A stretch of DNA of 64,000 nt, from contig NC_133955.1 in assembly GCF_031877795.1 (NCBI RefSeq), positions 3,038,001 to 3,102,000 on the forward strand. The letters run 5' to 3'. The stretch's first letter is position 1, and each line of letters opens with the position of its first letter. The notes beneath the pieces were generated by a model. It saw only the letters and a program-made list of their open reading frames with translations, was not told the origin of the DNA and searched no databases. Position numbers and translations under genes: made by a program. The DNA is from Strix aluco. Lineage: Eukaryota; Chordata; Aves; Strigiformes; Strigidae. Positions 22,573 to 33,989 of the stretch are shown piece by piece.

Positions 22573-23738
22573 CCCGGAGGCGGCCCGGGGGGGCGGCGCG
22601 GGGCCGGGCCCGGTGCCCCCGCTCAGCGCTGCCCGGGGCCGGGCTGGGGGCGGCGGGCTGCGGTGCGGCAACGGGCGCGTTGCGGCGGGGCCGGGGAGGG
22701 GGAGTGGGAAGGGGCGGGGGGGGGATCCCGGTGCCGCTCCCGGTGCGGCGGTGCCGGTGGGATCCCGGTGCCGCTCCCGGTGCGGCGGTGCCGGTGGAGC
22801 CCCGGTGCCGGTGGAGCCCCGGTGCGGGGCCGGCGCAGGCCCGCAGTGACGCCGCAGCCCGGCGGTGCTCGGTCGCTGCCCGGTGCCCCCCCGCGGCGGC
22901 ACCTCCCGCCGCAGCCACCGGCCCCCGCCCGCCGCCACCGGGCGGAGCGGCGCCGCCGGGGCCCGTGGGCACGGGCAGGGCCGGGCGGGGCTGCTCGGGG
23001 GGGGGGGGACTCCGGCGGTCGGACAGCGGCTCGGCCCGCCCCCCCCCCGCCCCTCACTGCCCTTCCCCACCCTGCACCCCTTCCCGGCACCCCTTATTTC
23101 CCCCTCCCCCTGCACCCCATCCCTTCGCTCGTCCTTGCACCCCTTCCCCTGCGCCCCACCCCTGCACCCCTTTCCTTCCGCCCCCCCGCACCCCCGCAGC
23201 CCTCCCCTGCACCCCTTTCCCTGCACAGCCCCCCGCTCCCCCGTTCCCCTGCACCCCAACCCTTCCCCGCCCCCCCTGCTCCCCATCATTTCCCTTCTCC
23301 TACCCCATCCTTCCCCTGCACCCCCTCCACACCCTCTGCACCCCTTATTTCCCCTCCCTCTGCACCCCATCCTTCACCCCAGCCTTGCACCCCTTCCCCC
23401 ACACCCCTCCTGTCCAGCCCCCCCACCCCTGCACCCCACCCTTTCCCCCCCTCCCATCCCCAGCACCCCCCTTTCCCCAGCACCCCCATCCGGGCCAGGC
23501 CAAGGGCTCGCTGGGTGCTGGGGCGGGGGGCACGGCTGCCCCCCGACACTGGGGTCACCCCACCACCATCCCAAGCCCACAGAGTCACAGGCTGGACCCC
23601 AAAATACCGGGGCCTGATCCTGGCCATGACGACCCAGCGCTGGATCCAGGGGGTGGGGGCCCCCCCAGGGGACAGGGCTGGGGACACGGTGACGCGTCCC
23701 GAGGGGCTGGCGAGGACAGGAGCACCCCAACGACCACG
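22573..23738. other. SHISA4 5' flank and INAVA 3' flank
   Basis: Very GC-rich. The first 400 bp upstream of the SHISA4 start (22573-22990) are CpG-dense and probably hold its promoter and 5' UTR. From about 23040 to 23480 the sequence is low-complexity C-rich (CACCCCTTCCCTGCACCCC). No gene is seen. Confidence 0.5.
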
Positions 23739-23744
23739 TTTATT
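23739..23744 (-). other. INAVA: Polyadenylation signal of INAVA
   Basis: Minus-strand AATAAA about 300 bp after the INAVA stop codon. Confidence 0.75.
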
Positions 23745-24044
23745 AGAGACCCGAATTCAGGATCACGGTGGCACCGTCAGTGTCGGGGTCACGGTGACAG
23801 GGTGGGGGGGGACACGGGGTGGGGGGGGGGCCAGCCCCAGCCACCCCATCCCAGCCCTGCGCACCCCAGAGGTGCTGGGGGGGGGGGGGGGGGGGGGCTG
23901 TGCCTCCCACCCGAGTCCCCACGCCATGGTGGGGGGGGGGGTGGGACGGGACATCCCTGTCCCCACTGTCCCTGGGCCAGCCAGGCTGTGCCCCCCCCAT
24001 CCCCTCCAGAGTCGGGGGGGGGGGGGCGAGGGCGGTGTCCACGC

Positions 24045-27000
24045 TTACACTTGTGTGACGATCTCGCCGTTCTCAGGCACGTAGACCTGCACGGCACGCC
24101 GTCCGGGGAGCGCCGCAGGACGTGGATCGGGGGCGCCTGCGTGGGAGAAGGAGCCCGTGGGTGCTGGCACCCCGCCCTGCGCCGGGGCAGCACCCCGGGG
24201 TGCACATCGCGGGGCAGGGTTTGGGGGGGAGAGGGGGTGTTTGTGGGGGCACGACTGCAGGTCCCGACTTGCCCTGCGTGGGCCCTGGTCGTGCCACGGG
24301 TGCTGGCCCCCAAAATATCTGCAGGGACCCCCCTGCCCAGGGGCACCCTGGTGCTGTCCCAGGGACCCCCGTGGGAACCCGGGTCCTGCTTGTGGGACCG
24401 TGGGTGTGACCGGAGGGACCCTCGTGGGACTCCAGTCCTGCCCCAGGGACCCCCTTAGGATCCTGCTTCTGCCCCAGGGACTCTTGTGGGACCCCAGTCC
24501 TGGCCCAGGGACCCTGGATCTGCCCAGAGGGACCCTCAGAGGGTCCCCATCCTGCCCCAAAGGACCTTGAGGAACCTTGGTCCTGTGCCCAAGACCCTCA
24601 CAAGACCCTGGTCCTGGCTGTGGGACCTTCTCAGGACCCCCAATCCTGGTCCTGCCCTGTCCCAGGGGACCTTCACCGGTCCTGTTCCAGGCACCCTTGG
24701 GGTTCCTCAGTCTTGCCCCAAGGAACCCTCATGGGACCCCTCATTCTTCCCCCACGATCCCCTCAGGACCCCGATCCTCCCCCTGGGACCCACTCAGGAC
24801 CCTGGTCCTGCCCCAAGAGCCCCCTTAGGATCCTGCTTCTGCCCCAGAGACCCTCGTGGGACACTAGGCCTGGCCTGTGGGACCCTGGACCTGCCCCGAG
24901 GGACCCTCAGAGGGTCCCCATCCTGCCCCAAAGGACCTTGAAGGACCTTGGTCCTGTCCCCAAGACCTTCCTCAGACCCTGCCCAGGGACCTTCACTGGA
25001 TCTCAGTCCTGCCCCAAGGACCCTCATGGGACCCCAATCCTTCCCCATGGACCCCCCCAGGACCCCACTCTTGCTCCGGGGAACCTCATGGGACCCCACC
25101 AGAGCCACTTGTCCCTAAACCACCTCAGGGTGACAACTCGTGTCACCCCAGTCACCTGCAGGGCAGCACCCAGGGGGTCCCCATATGGGCACAGGCACTG
25201 TGGTGCCCCCACTCTCCCATGTCCCCACTCCCACCACTGCCCCAGCCGGACCCCAGACCCTACCTGAGCCCGTGCAGGACTCTACGGGTGATGGCACGTC
25301 CCTGGTGGTGCCACCACGGGGTCCGTGAAAGGCCCCTTGTCGGTCAAGGGAGTGGGGCCGGGCACCCCGCAGTCGGGCGCGCTGGTGCCATGACTTGAGC
25401 TCCTCGGTCACGGCCGCCTTGGAGAGCCCCCGGCCCCCCCGCCGGCGCATAGTCCTTGAGCGAGGGGGTGCGCACGATGCGGCTGTGTGAGGGCACCAGG
25501 CGTTGGTAGCGTAGCGGGGCCAAATCCTGCTCGTAGAGGAAAGCCGGGGGGCCGGCGGGCGGCAGGAACCGATGGGCACCCCGGGGGTAATAACCAGGTT
25601 CGGCGAGGGGCGGTGGGACTGGGGGGCGCGGGAAGGAGACGTCGGGGCTGCTGCTGCCCGGGGACGTGGCGTGGGAGATGCTGGAGAGGTCGGAGATGCT
25701 GTCGTCGGAGCCGGAGTGGCACGCGGGGCCGGGGGTCGGGATGCAGGAGGTGGGCACCGTCACCGTGTAGTACGTGGGGCGCCGGCGGGGTACGGCACTG
25801 CGGCCCCGCGGCTCACCGGGCTGCCAGCACGCCTCCACCCTGCGGGCAGGAGGGCTGCGGCTGCAGGTGGACCCTTCCCCTCACCACCCGCCCGAAAAAC
25901 CAGGGGAAAGGGGGGCCGGGGGGTGTGGGGGGCTGAGTACCCAATGGGTGCAGGCTGCGGCCTCCCCATGGGGTTATCTGCAGCCTCATCCCCGTGGATT
26001 TATGGGCATCCTCCACATAGGGTTGTCTCCAACCTCCTCCTCACGGAGTTATCTCCAACCTCCTCCCCGTGGGTTGAGCTCCACCCTCCCCATGGGGTTG
26101 TCTCCATCCTCCCATAACGTTGTCTACAACCTCCCCATGGGTTGTCTCCATCCTTCTCACAGGGTTATCTCCAACCTCCCCTTGGTGTTATCTCCAACCT
26201 CCTCCCCCCCCCATGGCTTTAGCTCCATCCTCCCATGAGGATATCTCCATCCTCCTCCTCGTGGAGTTAACTCCATCCACCTTCCCATGGGTTGAGCTCC
26301 ATCTTCACCATGTGACTATCTCCATCCTCCTCCCCATAGGGTTGTCTCCATCCTCTTCATAGGTTTATCTCCAACCTCCCCACAGGGATATCTCCATCCT
26401 CCCCTTGCTGTTATCTCCATCCTCCCTCCCTGTAGGGTTATCTCCAACCTCCCAATGGCTTTAGGTCCATCCTCCCCATGGGGCTATCTCCGTCCTCCTC
26501 CCCATGGGGTTGTCTCCATCCTCCTCCCCATGGGGTTGTCTCCATCCTCCCCACAGGGTTATCTCCAACCTCCTCATGGAGTTAACTCCATCCACCTTCC
26601 CATGGGTTGAGCTCCATCCTCCCCATGTGACTATCTCCATCCTCCTCCCCATAGGGTTGTCTCCATCCTCTTCATAGGTTTATCTCCAACCTCCCCACAG
26701 GGATATCTCCATCCTCCCCTTGCTGTTATCTCCATCCTCCCTCCCTGTAGGGTTATCTCCAACCTCCCAATGGCTTTAGGTCCATCCTCCCCATGGGGCT
26801 ATCTCCGTCCTCCTCCCCATGGGGTTGTCTCCATCCTCCTCCCCATGGGGTTGTCTCCATCCTCCCCACAGGGTTATCTCCAACCTCCTCATGGAGTTAA
26901 CTCCATCCACCTTCCCATGGGTTGAGCTCCATCCTCCCCATGCGACTATCTCCATCCACCCCACCATAGGGTTGTCTCCATCCTCTTCACAGGTTTATCT

Positions 27001-29997
27001 CCAACCTCCCCATGGGGATATCTCCATCCTCCCCATAAATTTGACTCCAACCTCCGCACAGGGATATCTCCATCCTCCCCTTGGTGTTATCTCCATCCTC
27101 CCCTTGGTGTTATCTCCATCCTCTCCTTGGTGTTATCTCCATCCTCCCTTGCAGAAGCCCTGGTCCCCTCTCCCCATGCCCAGGACATACCTGAGGGACT
27201 GGGACTGTCCCCGCCGGCCCGATGGCTCCGGGGTGCTGGGAGCGCTGGAGCCCGCCTGCCGGCACAGCACCAGGGTCCTGATGGGGACAAAGCGGTAGGG
27301 AGGGACGTCCCCCGCCCTGGCCACCGGCGAGGCTGCGGGGTCGGGGCTGCCGGGTGTGGCGGGGGTGGCTGGTGGGGACCCGGGGTAGCACCGGGAGCCC
27401 CGCGTTTCCCCATCCCCGGCGTCGACACTGGGTTTTTTGGCCTTCTCATAGGGTCTGTCGAGGCTGGTCTCCCGCCAAGGGCTGGGAGGGGCCAGCGGGG
27501 TCCCTGACCCCTCCTCCTCGGTGGGCTCCTCGAGGGACGGGGACCCCCGTGGGGTGGCAGATCCTGTCAGCCGTGTCTCCTCTGCGGGGGAAGCGAAGGG
27601 TTGGGATGGAGGGGACACACGGGGAGCAGTGTCCCCCCTCCCCAGTCCCCGCAGCCCCCTTACCCTCCTCCAGCAGGACGGTGTCCGACAGCGAGCTCTC
27701 ATCGGAGGCGCTGAGCTCTGCGGGGCAGGGGACGGGTGAGAACGGTGCCGGTGCCGCCGCCGGGTGCCAAAACGCTCCCACGGCACCCGCCGCCACCCAG
27801 CGCGTCCCCGGAGGCCTCCGCTCCCCCTCTCCCACGCCGCCTGTCCCGACACGCTCCGGGACGGTGGCGGTACCGGCCAGGCCGGCTTTGCCGAGCTGCG
27901 TTGCCGGCGCTGCGGGCAGCTCCCAGCCTGCCCAGGCCGGGCAGGAGGAGGGGTGCTGGGCAGGTTTGGGGGCACCAGGAGGGAAGGAGCCACCACCACC
28001 ATGTCCCTGGTCCTTGGGGGGGTGACGGGAAGGTGGCAGGGATAGAGCCGAGGCTGAGGCACGTGCGGGGGCGAGCGGGGCCCCGCTTGGATGGCTGCCA
28101 CCGGGATGGGGACGTGGCAGCAGGGCCAAATCCTGCCTCTCGTTGGGGTGCACTCACTGTGGGTGGTGGGTCAGGGGGCAGTCATGGGGTACAATCAGCA
28201 GGGGTGAAGTATTGGGGTGCATTCATGCGGGCGCATAGAGCAGGGATGGTGTATCGGGGTGCATGCCGTGGGGATGAAGCTTCGGGGGGGCATTCACAAG
28301 GGTGCAACCACCAGGGATGAAGCGTAGGGGCGCGTTCATGGGGGGGCCATCATCGGGGATGGTGTGTGGGGGTGCAGTCACCAGGGATGAAGTATTGGGG
28401 TGCACGCCCTGGGGATGGTATATTGGGGTGCATCCAGGGGGGTGCATTCACCAGGGATGGGGGATTGGGGTGCACACGCCAGGGACGGCACATCGGGGTG
28501 CATTCACCAGGGACACCCAACCACGCTGCACCCATCTCTACCTCCCTGACTTCCAGCACCCCCCGAACGAGCCACCACCAGCCAGGGGAGGGCAGATGGG
28601 GGGTGCGGGTGGGGGGGAGCTCACCCTCGGCAGCACCGGTCCCACCACCGGCGGGCAGGGGCCGGCGGCCGGCCAGGAGCCGTCGCTGGTTGAGGATGTT
28701 CTCCAGGTCCTTCAGCTTCTGCTCCTCCAGCAGAGCCGCCGTCTGCCGCCGCTTGCGGAGCCTCTTGCTGATGTTTTCCTCCCGGCAGAGACGTCGGGCG
28801 GCCTTGGCGATCTGCAGCTGCAGCGCCAGGTCCCGCTCCAGGGCGCTCAGTGGGTCCTGGGGATGGAGTTGGGGGGCGCACGCTCGGTACCCCACCACCC
28901 ACCGCCACCCCACCCATCGCGCCTGCGGGGGGAGATGAATTTCTCCCGTGGGATGGCGATGGTGACATCTCCGGGTGACGCTTGGGCATCTCCAGCATGG
29001 GATGGAGATGGGTCCCCACCGCCTGCCCCCAGGGACACCCCCCCACCCACCCCTGCTGCACCCCGGGGACCCCCTCACCGCCCCGCGTAGGACGAGGGTC
29101 TCATCCAGCTTGAAGGCGGCACCAATCCTGCGCCGGACCTTGGGGGGCTTCTCGCCAGCTTTCAGGGGGTACTCGCGGGGCAGCGTCCCCGTCAGCTCCT
29201 GGGGGACATCACGGGGACACTGAGCCGCTGCCGGGGGGGGGTTTGGGGCAGGGTGTGTCCCCCCCCCGCACCCCACTCACCGCCTCGCGCAGGCAGAGCC
29301 GCCGCAGCTCCTGCACGCAGCCCTCCAGCCGGGCCTCCAACGCCTGCTGCTGCCTGCGCCCTGCCTGCGCCCGCTCCTTCAGGGGCGACACGGGGCTGTC
29401 GGGGCCTGGGGACGGACGGACGGAGGGACGGGCGGGTGGACGCCTGCTGAGATGCACCCCGACACCCCCCCCCACCACCACCCCCCAGCCTCCCTGCCTC
29501 AGTTTCCCCCAGCCCCAGGGAGGAGAAAAGAATCTGTGACCACCCCGCCCCCACCCTGCACCGCGCTACCCCCCAGCAGCACCCATGGGTGCTCCAGCTC
29601 CCCCGGGGCAGCTGTGATTTCCCAGCATGGGGGGGGGCACACACAGACGGGGAAGGTTTCGCCCTGACTCAGCCATCCCCGAGCGAAACCCGGCTGAGTC
29701 AACGCCAGACCAGGGCCCCCCCCCCTGCCCCGCCATGCTTGGGTGCCCCCCCCGAAACTGGGGAACCCCCATTTTCCCACCCTCCCCCCCCACCAAGGAG
29801 CTTTTGTGTGTCCCCAGGGCCACTCCATGCACTGAAGTGCCCCGTTCTCAGCCTGGGGAGGGGGGGCACACCTATACGATCATGCGTGGGGGATGGGAGC
29901 ACCCCAAGACCTTCCCCCCCCCCCCCCCAAAAATACCTCCCCAGCGCTCACCCGAATGCAGCATGATCCCGCTGTCGGTGTCGCTCGCCTCCCCCAT
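24045..29997 (-). CDS. INAVA: Innate immunity activator protein
   Basis: INAVA (C1orf106) acts at epithelial junctions through cytohesins and in pattern-recognition signalling. Eight coding exons: 29997-29952 (MGEASDTDSGIMLHSG), 29405-29281 (GPDSPVSPLKER, ALEARLEGCVQELRRLCLRE), 29198-29079 (ELTGTLPREYPLKAGEKPPK), 28856-28625 (DPLSALERDLALQLQIAKAA), 27717-27664 (ELSASDESSLSDTVLLEE), 27581-27191 (SPWRETSLDRPYEKAKKPS), 25839-25264 (RRRPTYYTVTVPTSCIP, SRIVRTPSLKD, GRGLSKAAVTEELKSWHQ) and about 24136-24045 (HVLRRSPDGVP, VQVYVPENGEIVTQV). Exons 2-4 cover the cytohesin-binding CUPID region. The product would be about 545 residues, shorter than the human protein at over 660. Phases agree through exon 7. 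One-base changes are then apparent in the C run at 25434-25440, the G run at 24129-24133 and near 24093, so the last two exons are not in one open frame as given. Likely sequence error. GPR25 is also its neighbour in human. Confidence 0.9.
24350..25110. repeat. Minisatellite in the last INAVA intron
   Basis: Units of roughly 30-60 bp around GACCCTCATGGGACCCC and TCCTGCCCCAGGGACC, diverged, filling most of the intron before the final exon. Confidence 0.88.
25985..27150. repeat. INAVA intron array with a 315-bp higher-order repeat
   Basis: Basic units such as GTTATCTCCATCCTCCCC. From about 26460 a unit of 315 bp is repeated almost exactly at about 26775, and part of it also occurs near 26265. 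The array approaches the donor of exon 6 at 27190. Confidence 0.92.
28140..28535. repeat. Minisatellite in INAVA intron 4
   Basis: Units of about 35 bp such as CACCAGGGATGAAGTATTGG with GGGGTGCA, about ten diverged copies. Confidence 0.85.
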
Positions 29998-30845
29998 GCC
30001 GCGCCAGGACCCTACAGGCGACAGCGGGGAGACGCCTTGTCCCTGTGCCACCCCCCGGGGAGCACCCATGGGTGCAACCCCCACCGCACCCCCCCCAACC
30101 TTCAGCATCACCCTCGTCCTTCCCGGCCGCCGGCTCCGGCGATGGCGGCCGGGGGAGGAAGGCGAGGCCGTGTTTGCTTTGCCTGCCTTCTTGTAGGTCC
30201 TACAATAAACAAAGGTGTGCAAACACGTGCGTGGCAGCCAGGGTTGCCTGGATGAGACCAATCCCGGGGGCAAAGGTGGTCGGGTGCGGCGGGGGGAGGA
30301 CGGGGGGGGCCTCGCTCCTGCCCCGGCCGGTTTCGCTGGGCGCCTCTCCCAGTTTTGATTTCTTTTCCGTCTGGGCTTGAGGCGGCTCCTGGGGTGGGGG
30401 CGGCCACCGACCCTGGGAAAGCGGCTCCCCCCCGTCACCCCGATACCCCCCTGCTCTCGGCAGAGGGGGGGAGAATGGGTGGGAGCGGGGAGAGGGGGGG
30501 TTGCCTGCCCCTGCTTTTGCATCGCTTTCGTGCCCGCCGCGCCTCAGTTTACCCTGGCGGGACGCTGAGCGACTTGGGGAAACTGAGGCAGGGAAGGGTC
30601 GGGGGGTCCCGGGGGGTCCGCGGCAGGGCCGGGGGGCGATGCCTTACCTGGGCGCTCGCCGCCGCTGCCGGCTCTGCTGCGCCCGGGCCACGGGGACGTG
30701 TTTTGACTTGAGGCGGAGGGGAGGAGCGGGTGAGCAACACCTTCCCCGGCTGCCGCCGCCGGCAGCGCCCGCGCCACCCCACGCGCCCCGGCCTCCGCCC
30801 TGCGCCGACGACAAGGACGACGGCCGGGGCCTGCCCGCCTGCTCG
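29998..30845. other. Upstream region of INAVA
   Basis: GC- and CpG-rich, with no conserved coding exon found. On the minus strand, a 5' UTR exon ending before the acceptor CGCCTGTAG near 30011 is expected and the promoter probably lies around 30600-30800, but neither can be fixed from sequence alone. Confidence 0.4.
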
Positions 30846-32310
30846 GCACGGCACCGGCGTGGCAAAGTACAGTGTGGTGTGGCACAGCGTGGTGTGGAAG
30901 AGCATGGCACGGCGTGGCACGGCATGGCCTGGCACGACACAGCATGGTATGGCATGGCGTGGCACGGTGTGGCATAGTGGGGCGTGATATGACACAGGCC
31001 AGCGTGGCGTGGTGTGGCATGGCACGGCACATCATGGCACGACATGGTGCAACTTGACACGGCGTGGTGTGGCGTGGCATGGAAGAGTATGGCATGGCAT
31101 GGCATGGCATGGTACGGCATAGTAGGGCGTGATATGACACGGGATGGCGTGGCGTGGTGTGGCACGATATGGCGCATCATGGCGTGAGACGGCGCAACCT
31201 GACATAGCGTGACGTGGCGTGGCACCAGGCACAGCGTGGAGTGGCGTGGTGTGGCATGGAAGAGTATGGCACGGCGTGGCACAGTATGGCATGATACAGT
31301 ATGGCGTGGCGTGGCATGGTATGGTGTGGCACGGCACGGCACATCATGGCACGACACGGCGCAACCTGACACAGCGTGGCGTGGCACAGCGTGGCACTGT
31401 ACAGCGTGGTGTGGTGTGGTGTGGTGTGGCACGGCATGGCACATCGTGGTGTGGCATGGTGCAACCTGAGACAGCGTGGCGTGGCACGGCGTGGCACCAG
31501 GCACGACGTGGTGTGGCGTGGTGTGGTGTGGCATGGCATGGCACAGTATGGCACGGCATGGCGTGGCACGGTATGGCATAGTAGGGCGTGATATGACACG
31601 GGATGGCATGGTGTGGCACAACATGGCACGACATGGTGCAACATGACACAGCGTGACACCAGACACAGCGTGGTGCGGCGTGGTGTGGTGTGGCATGGAA
31701 GAGCATGGCATGGCACGGTATGGCACAGTATGGCATGGCATGGTGTGGCACGGTATGGCATAGTAGGGCGTGATATGACATGGGATGGTGTGGCGTGGCA
31801 TGGTATGGCATGGTATGACACGGGACGGTATGGCGTGGTATGGTGTGGCACGGCACGGCACATCATGGCACGACAGGGTGCAACCTGACAGCGTGGCACC
31901 AGGCACAGCGTGGTGTGGCGTGGCATGGAAGAGCATGGCGTGGCACGGCACAGTATGGCATGGCGTGGCGTGGCACGGCATGGCATGGCATGATACAGTA
32001 TGGTACGGCATGGCGTGGCACGGCATGGCATAGTAGGGTGTGATATGACACAGGACAGTGTGGCGTGGTGTGGTGTGGCACGACACAGTGCAACTTGGCA
32101 CAGCATGGTGTGGCTCGGCACATCATGGCATGACATGGCACAACTGGACACGGCATGGCATGGCACGGCGTGGCACCAGGCACAGCGTGGTGTGGAAGAG
32201 TATGGCACGACCTGGCACAGCACGGCACGGCACGGGACGGTACAGCACAGCATGGCACAGCACGGCCTGGCATGGCACGGCACAGCCCGGCACACCATGA
32301 CCCGGTGCTG
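30846..32310. repeat. TGGCAYGGCR-type satellite-like array
   Basis: About 1.45 kb of five-base units (GGCAT, GGCAC, GGCGT, GGTGT) in degenerate order, for example GGCATGGCGTGGCACGGTGT, with longer copies of 150-250 bp superimposed. Long open frames through it are artefacts of the repeat. It lies between INAVA and GPR25. Confidence 0.93.
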
Positions 32311-32539
32311 GGTGGAGGTTCCACCCCCGGTGCCACGCGGGGCCGTGCCAAGCACAGGGACACTGTCCCCATCCCCACCATGGCCCGCAGCCAGGGGATC
32401 AGGGGATCTTCCCTGGGGTTGGTGTCCCCAAAATGCCGGGACCCGAGCGCTGCCCTGGCACTGCCACCACCGTCCCTTCGCCGGAGCAGGGACCCACGGG
32501 AGCCCAGGGAGCCTGTCCTGTCCCTGTCCCCAGCCAGGA

Positions 32540-32790
32540 GGGGACACGCAGAGCAGGGCAGTGCCAGGGCTGGGCCAGGGCTGGGCCACGGCAGGCCCAG
32601 GACAGTGCCAGGACAGTGCCAGGGCTGTGCCAGGGTAGAGCCAGGGCTGGGCCAGGACAGTGCCAGGGCTGGGCCAGGGCTGGGCCACAGCAGGTCCAGG
32701 GTAGGGCCAGGACAGTGCCAGGGCAGTGCCAGTGCTGTGCCAGGGCTGTGCCAGGGCTGTGCCAGGGCAGGGCCAGGCCGTGGGAACGGC
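32540..32790. repeat. CCAGGGCTGGG minisatellite
   Basis: Short units such as GTGCCAGGGCTGGGCCAGGG in about 250 bp, immediately beyond the previous array. Confidence 0.85.
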
Positions 32791-32929
32791 GCTGCCGCGG
32801 GCACCAGTGAGGGGTGAGATGAATCAGGGCGGCTGGCGCGGGCGAGTCGGCCACATCCTGCGCTGCCGGCACGGGGCAGGTGGTGGAAAGTGTGTCTCAG
32901 CCCCACGGGACGGTCCCACAGCCTGCCAG

Positions 32930-33365
32930 GATGGGGATGAGAGGGCAGGGTGCAGGCAGAGTGCAGGCAGGAGAGATGCAGGCAAGGGCTGCAGGCAGGA
33001 GAGGGGCGGCAAGCGTGTGGATGGCAGAGGTACAGGCAGGGAAGATGCAGGCAGGGGTGCAGGTAAGAGAGGTGCAGGCCAGGGTGCAGAGTGCAGGCAG
33101 GGTGCAGGCAGGAGAGGTACAGGCGAGGGGTGCAGGCAGGAGAGGAGCAGCAAGCGTGCAGACAGCAGAGGTACAGGCAGGTGAGATGCAGGCAGGAGAG
33201 GTGCGGGCAGGGCGCAGGTGAGGGGGCAGGCAGGGGGCAGGCAGGAAAAGCTGCAAACAGGTCAGGCACAGGCCAAGGGTGCAGGCAGGGTGCAGGCAGG
33301 AGAGGAGCAGCAAGCGTGCAGACAGCAAAGCCAGCCCAGGCAGCTGCAGGCAGGAATGCAGGCAG
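32930..33365. repeat. GGTGCAGGCAGGAGA minisatellite
   Basis: Units of about 15-17 bp such as GTGCAGGCAGGAGAGG over about 430 bp. Confidence 0.85.
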
Positions 33366-33989
33366 CAGCGGTGCCCTGCACCTCCACAAACTCCCCAACC
33401 CCCCCCCCTCCACCCACAGCTTCCCGAGTCCCTGAGCCCCTCCATGATTTTGGGGGGGGCCACCCCCACCTTTGCTGCGGCCACCCCTTGCCCAACGGAA
33501 CAAGGAGGGGAGGGAAGAACCCCTGGCAGTGCTGGAAAAGGGTGGATTTGGAGAAAAAGGGCTGATTTGGGGAAAAAAAGGGGGTTTTTTTTCTCAGTGT
33601 GTCCCCGCGCCGGGCAGAGCTGCTGGCACCGAGCCCCCCCCGAGCCCCCCGACAGGTGGTAAAGAAAGCTCGAAGGCTAAAATATATCGTTAGTGATAAG
33701 GGTAAATTTGTATTAAATGGGATTAAATTGCAATTAAAACCAGGTCGGTGCTTCTGAAGAGCATCTCAAAGTGGGGGGGGGGGATGGTGGCAAGGGGGGT
33801 ATCCTGGGGGCCGGATCCTGCCGGGGCTGCGGGCAGGGCACGGGGCAGCAGCTCCCTCGGGAATCGCACCGGGACGGGTTGGACCCGGGTTACGGCTGGG
33901 GACCGGGTGGGACAGCGGGGACAGCGGTGGCACCCGGGGACGAGGAGGAGGAGGAGAGGGGGGGACTCACCCCCGGTGCTGGCCGGAGC
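33366..33989. other. 3' flank of GPR25
   Basis: Contains a short AT-rich stretch (33660-33740) and then G-rich sequence. No AATAAA was found on the minus strand, so the GPR25 polyadenylation site is not assigned. Confidence 0.4.

Noticed and set aside
25434-25440. A tiny intron in INAVA to explain the frame change
   Set aside because: The change is within a single C run with no splice signals; a length error is simpler.
30644-32688. Cys/His-rich open frames over the TGGCAYGGCR array
   Set aside because: The periodic composition produces them in several frames on both strands; no homology or start context.
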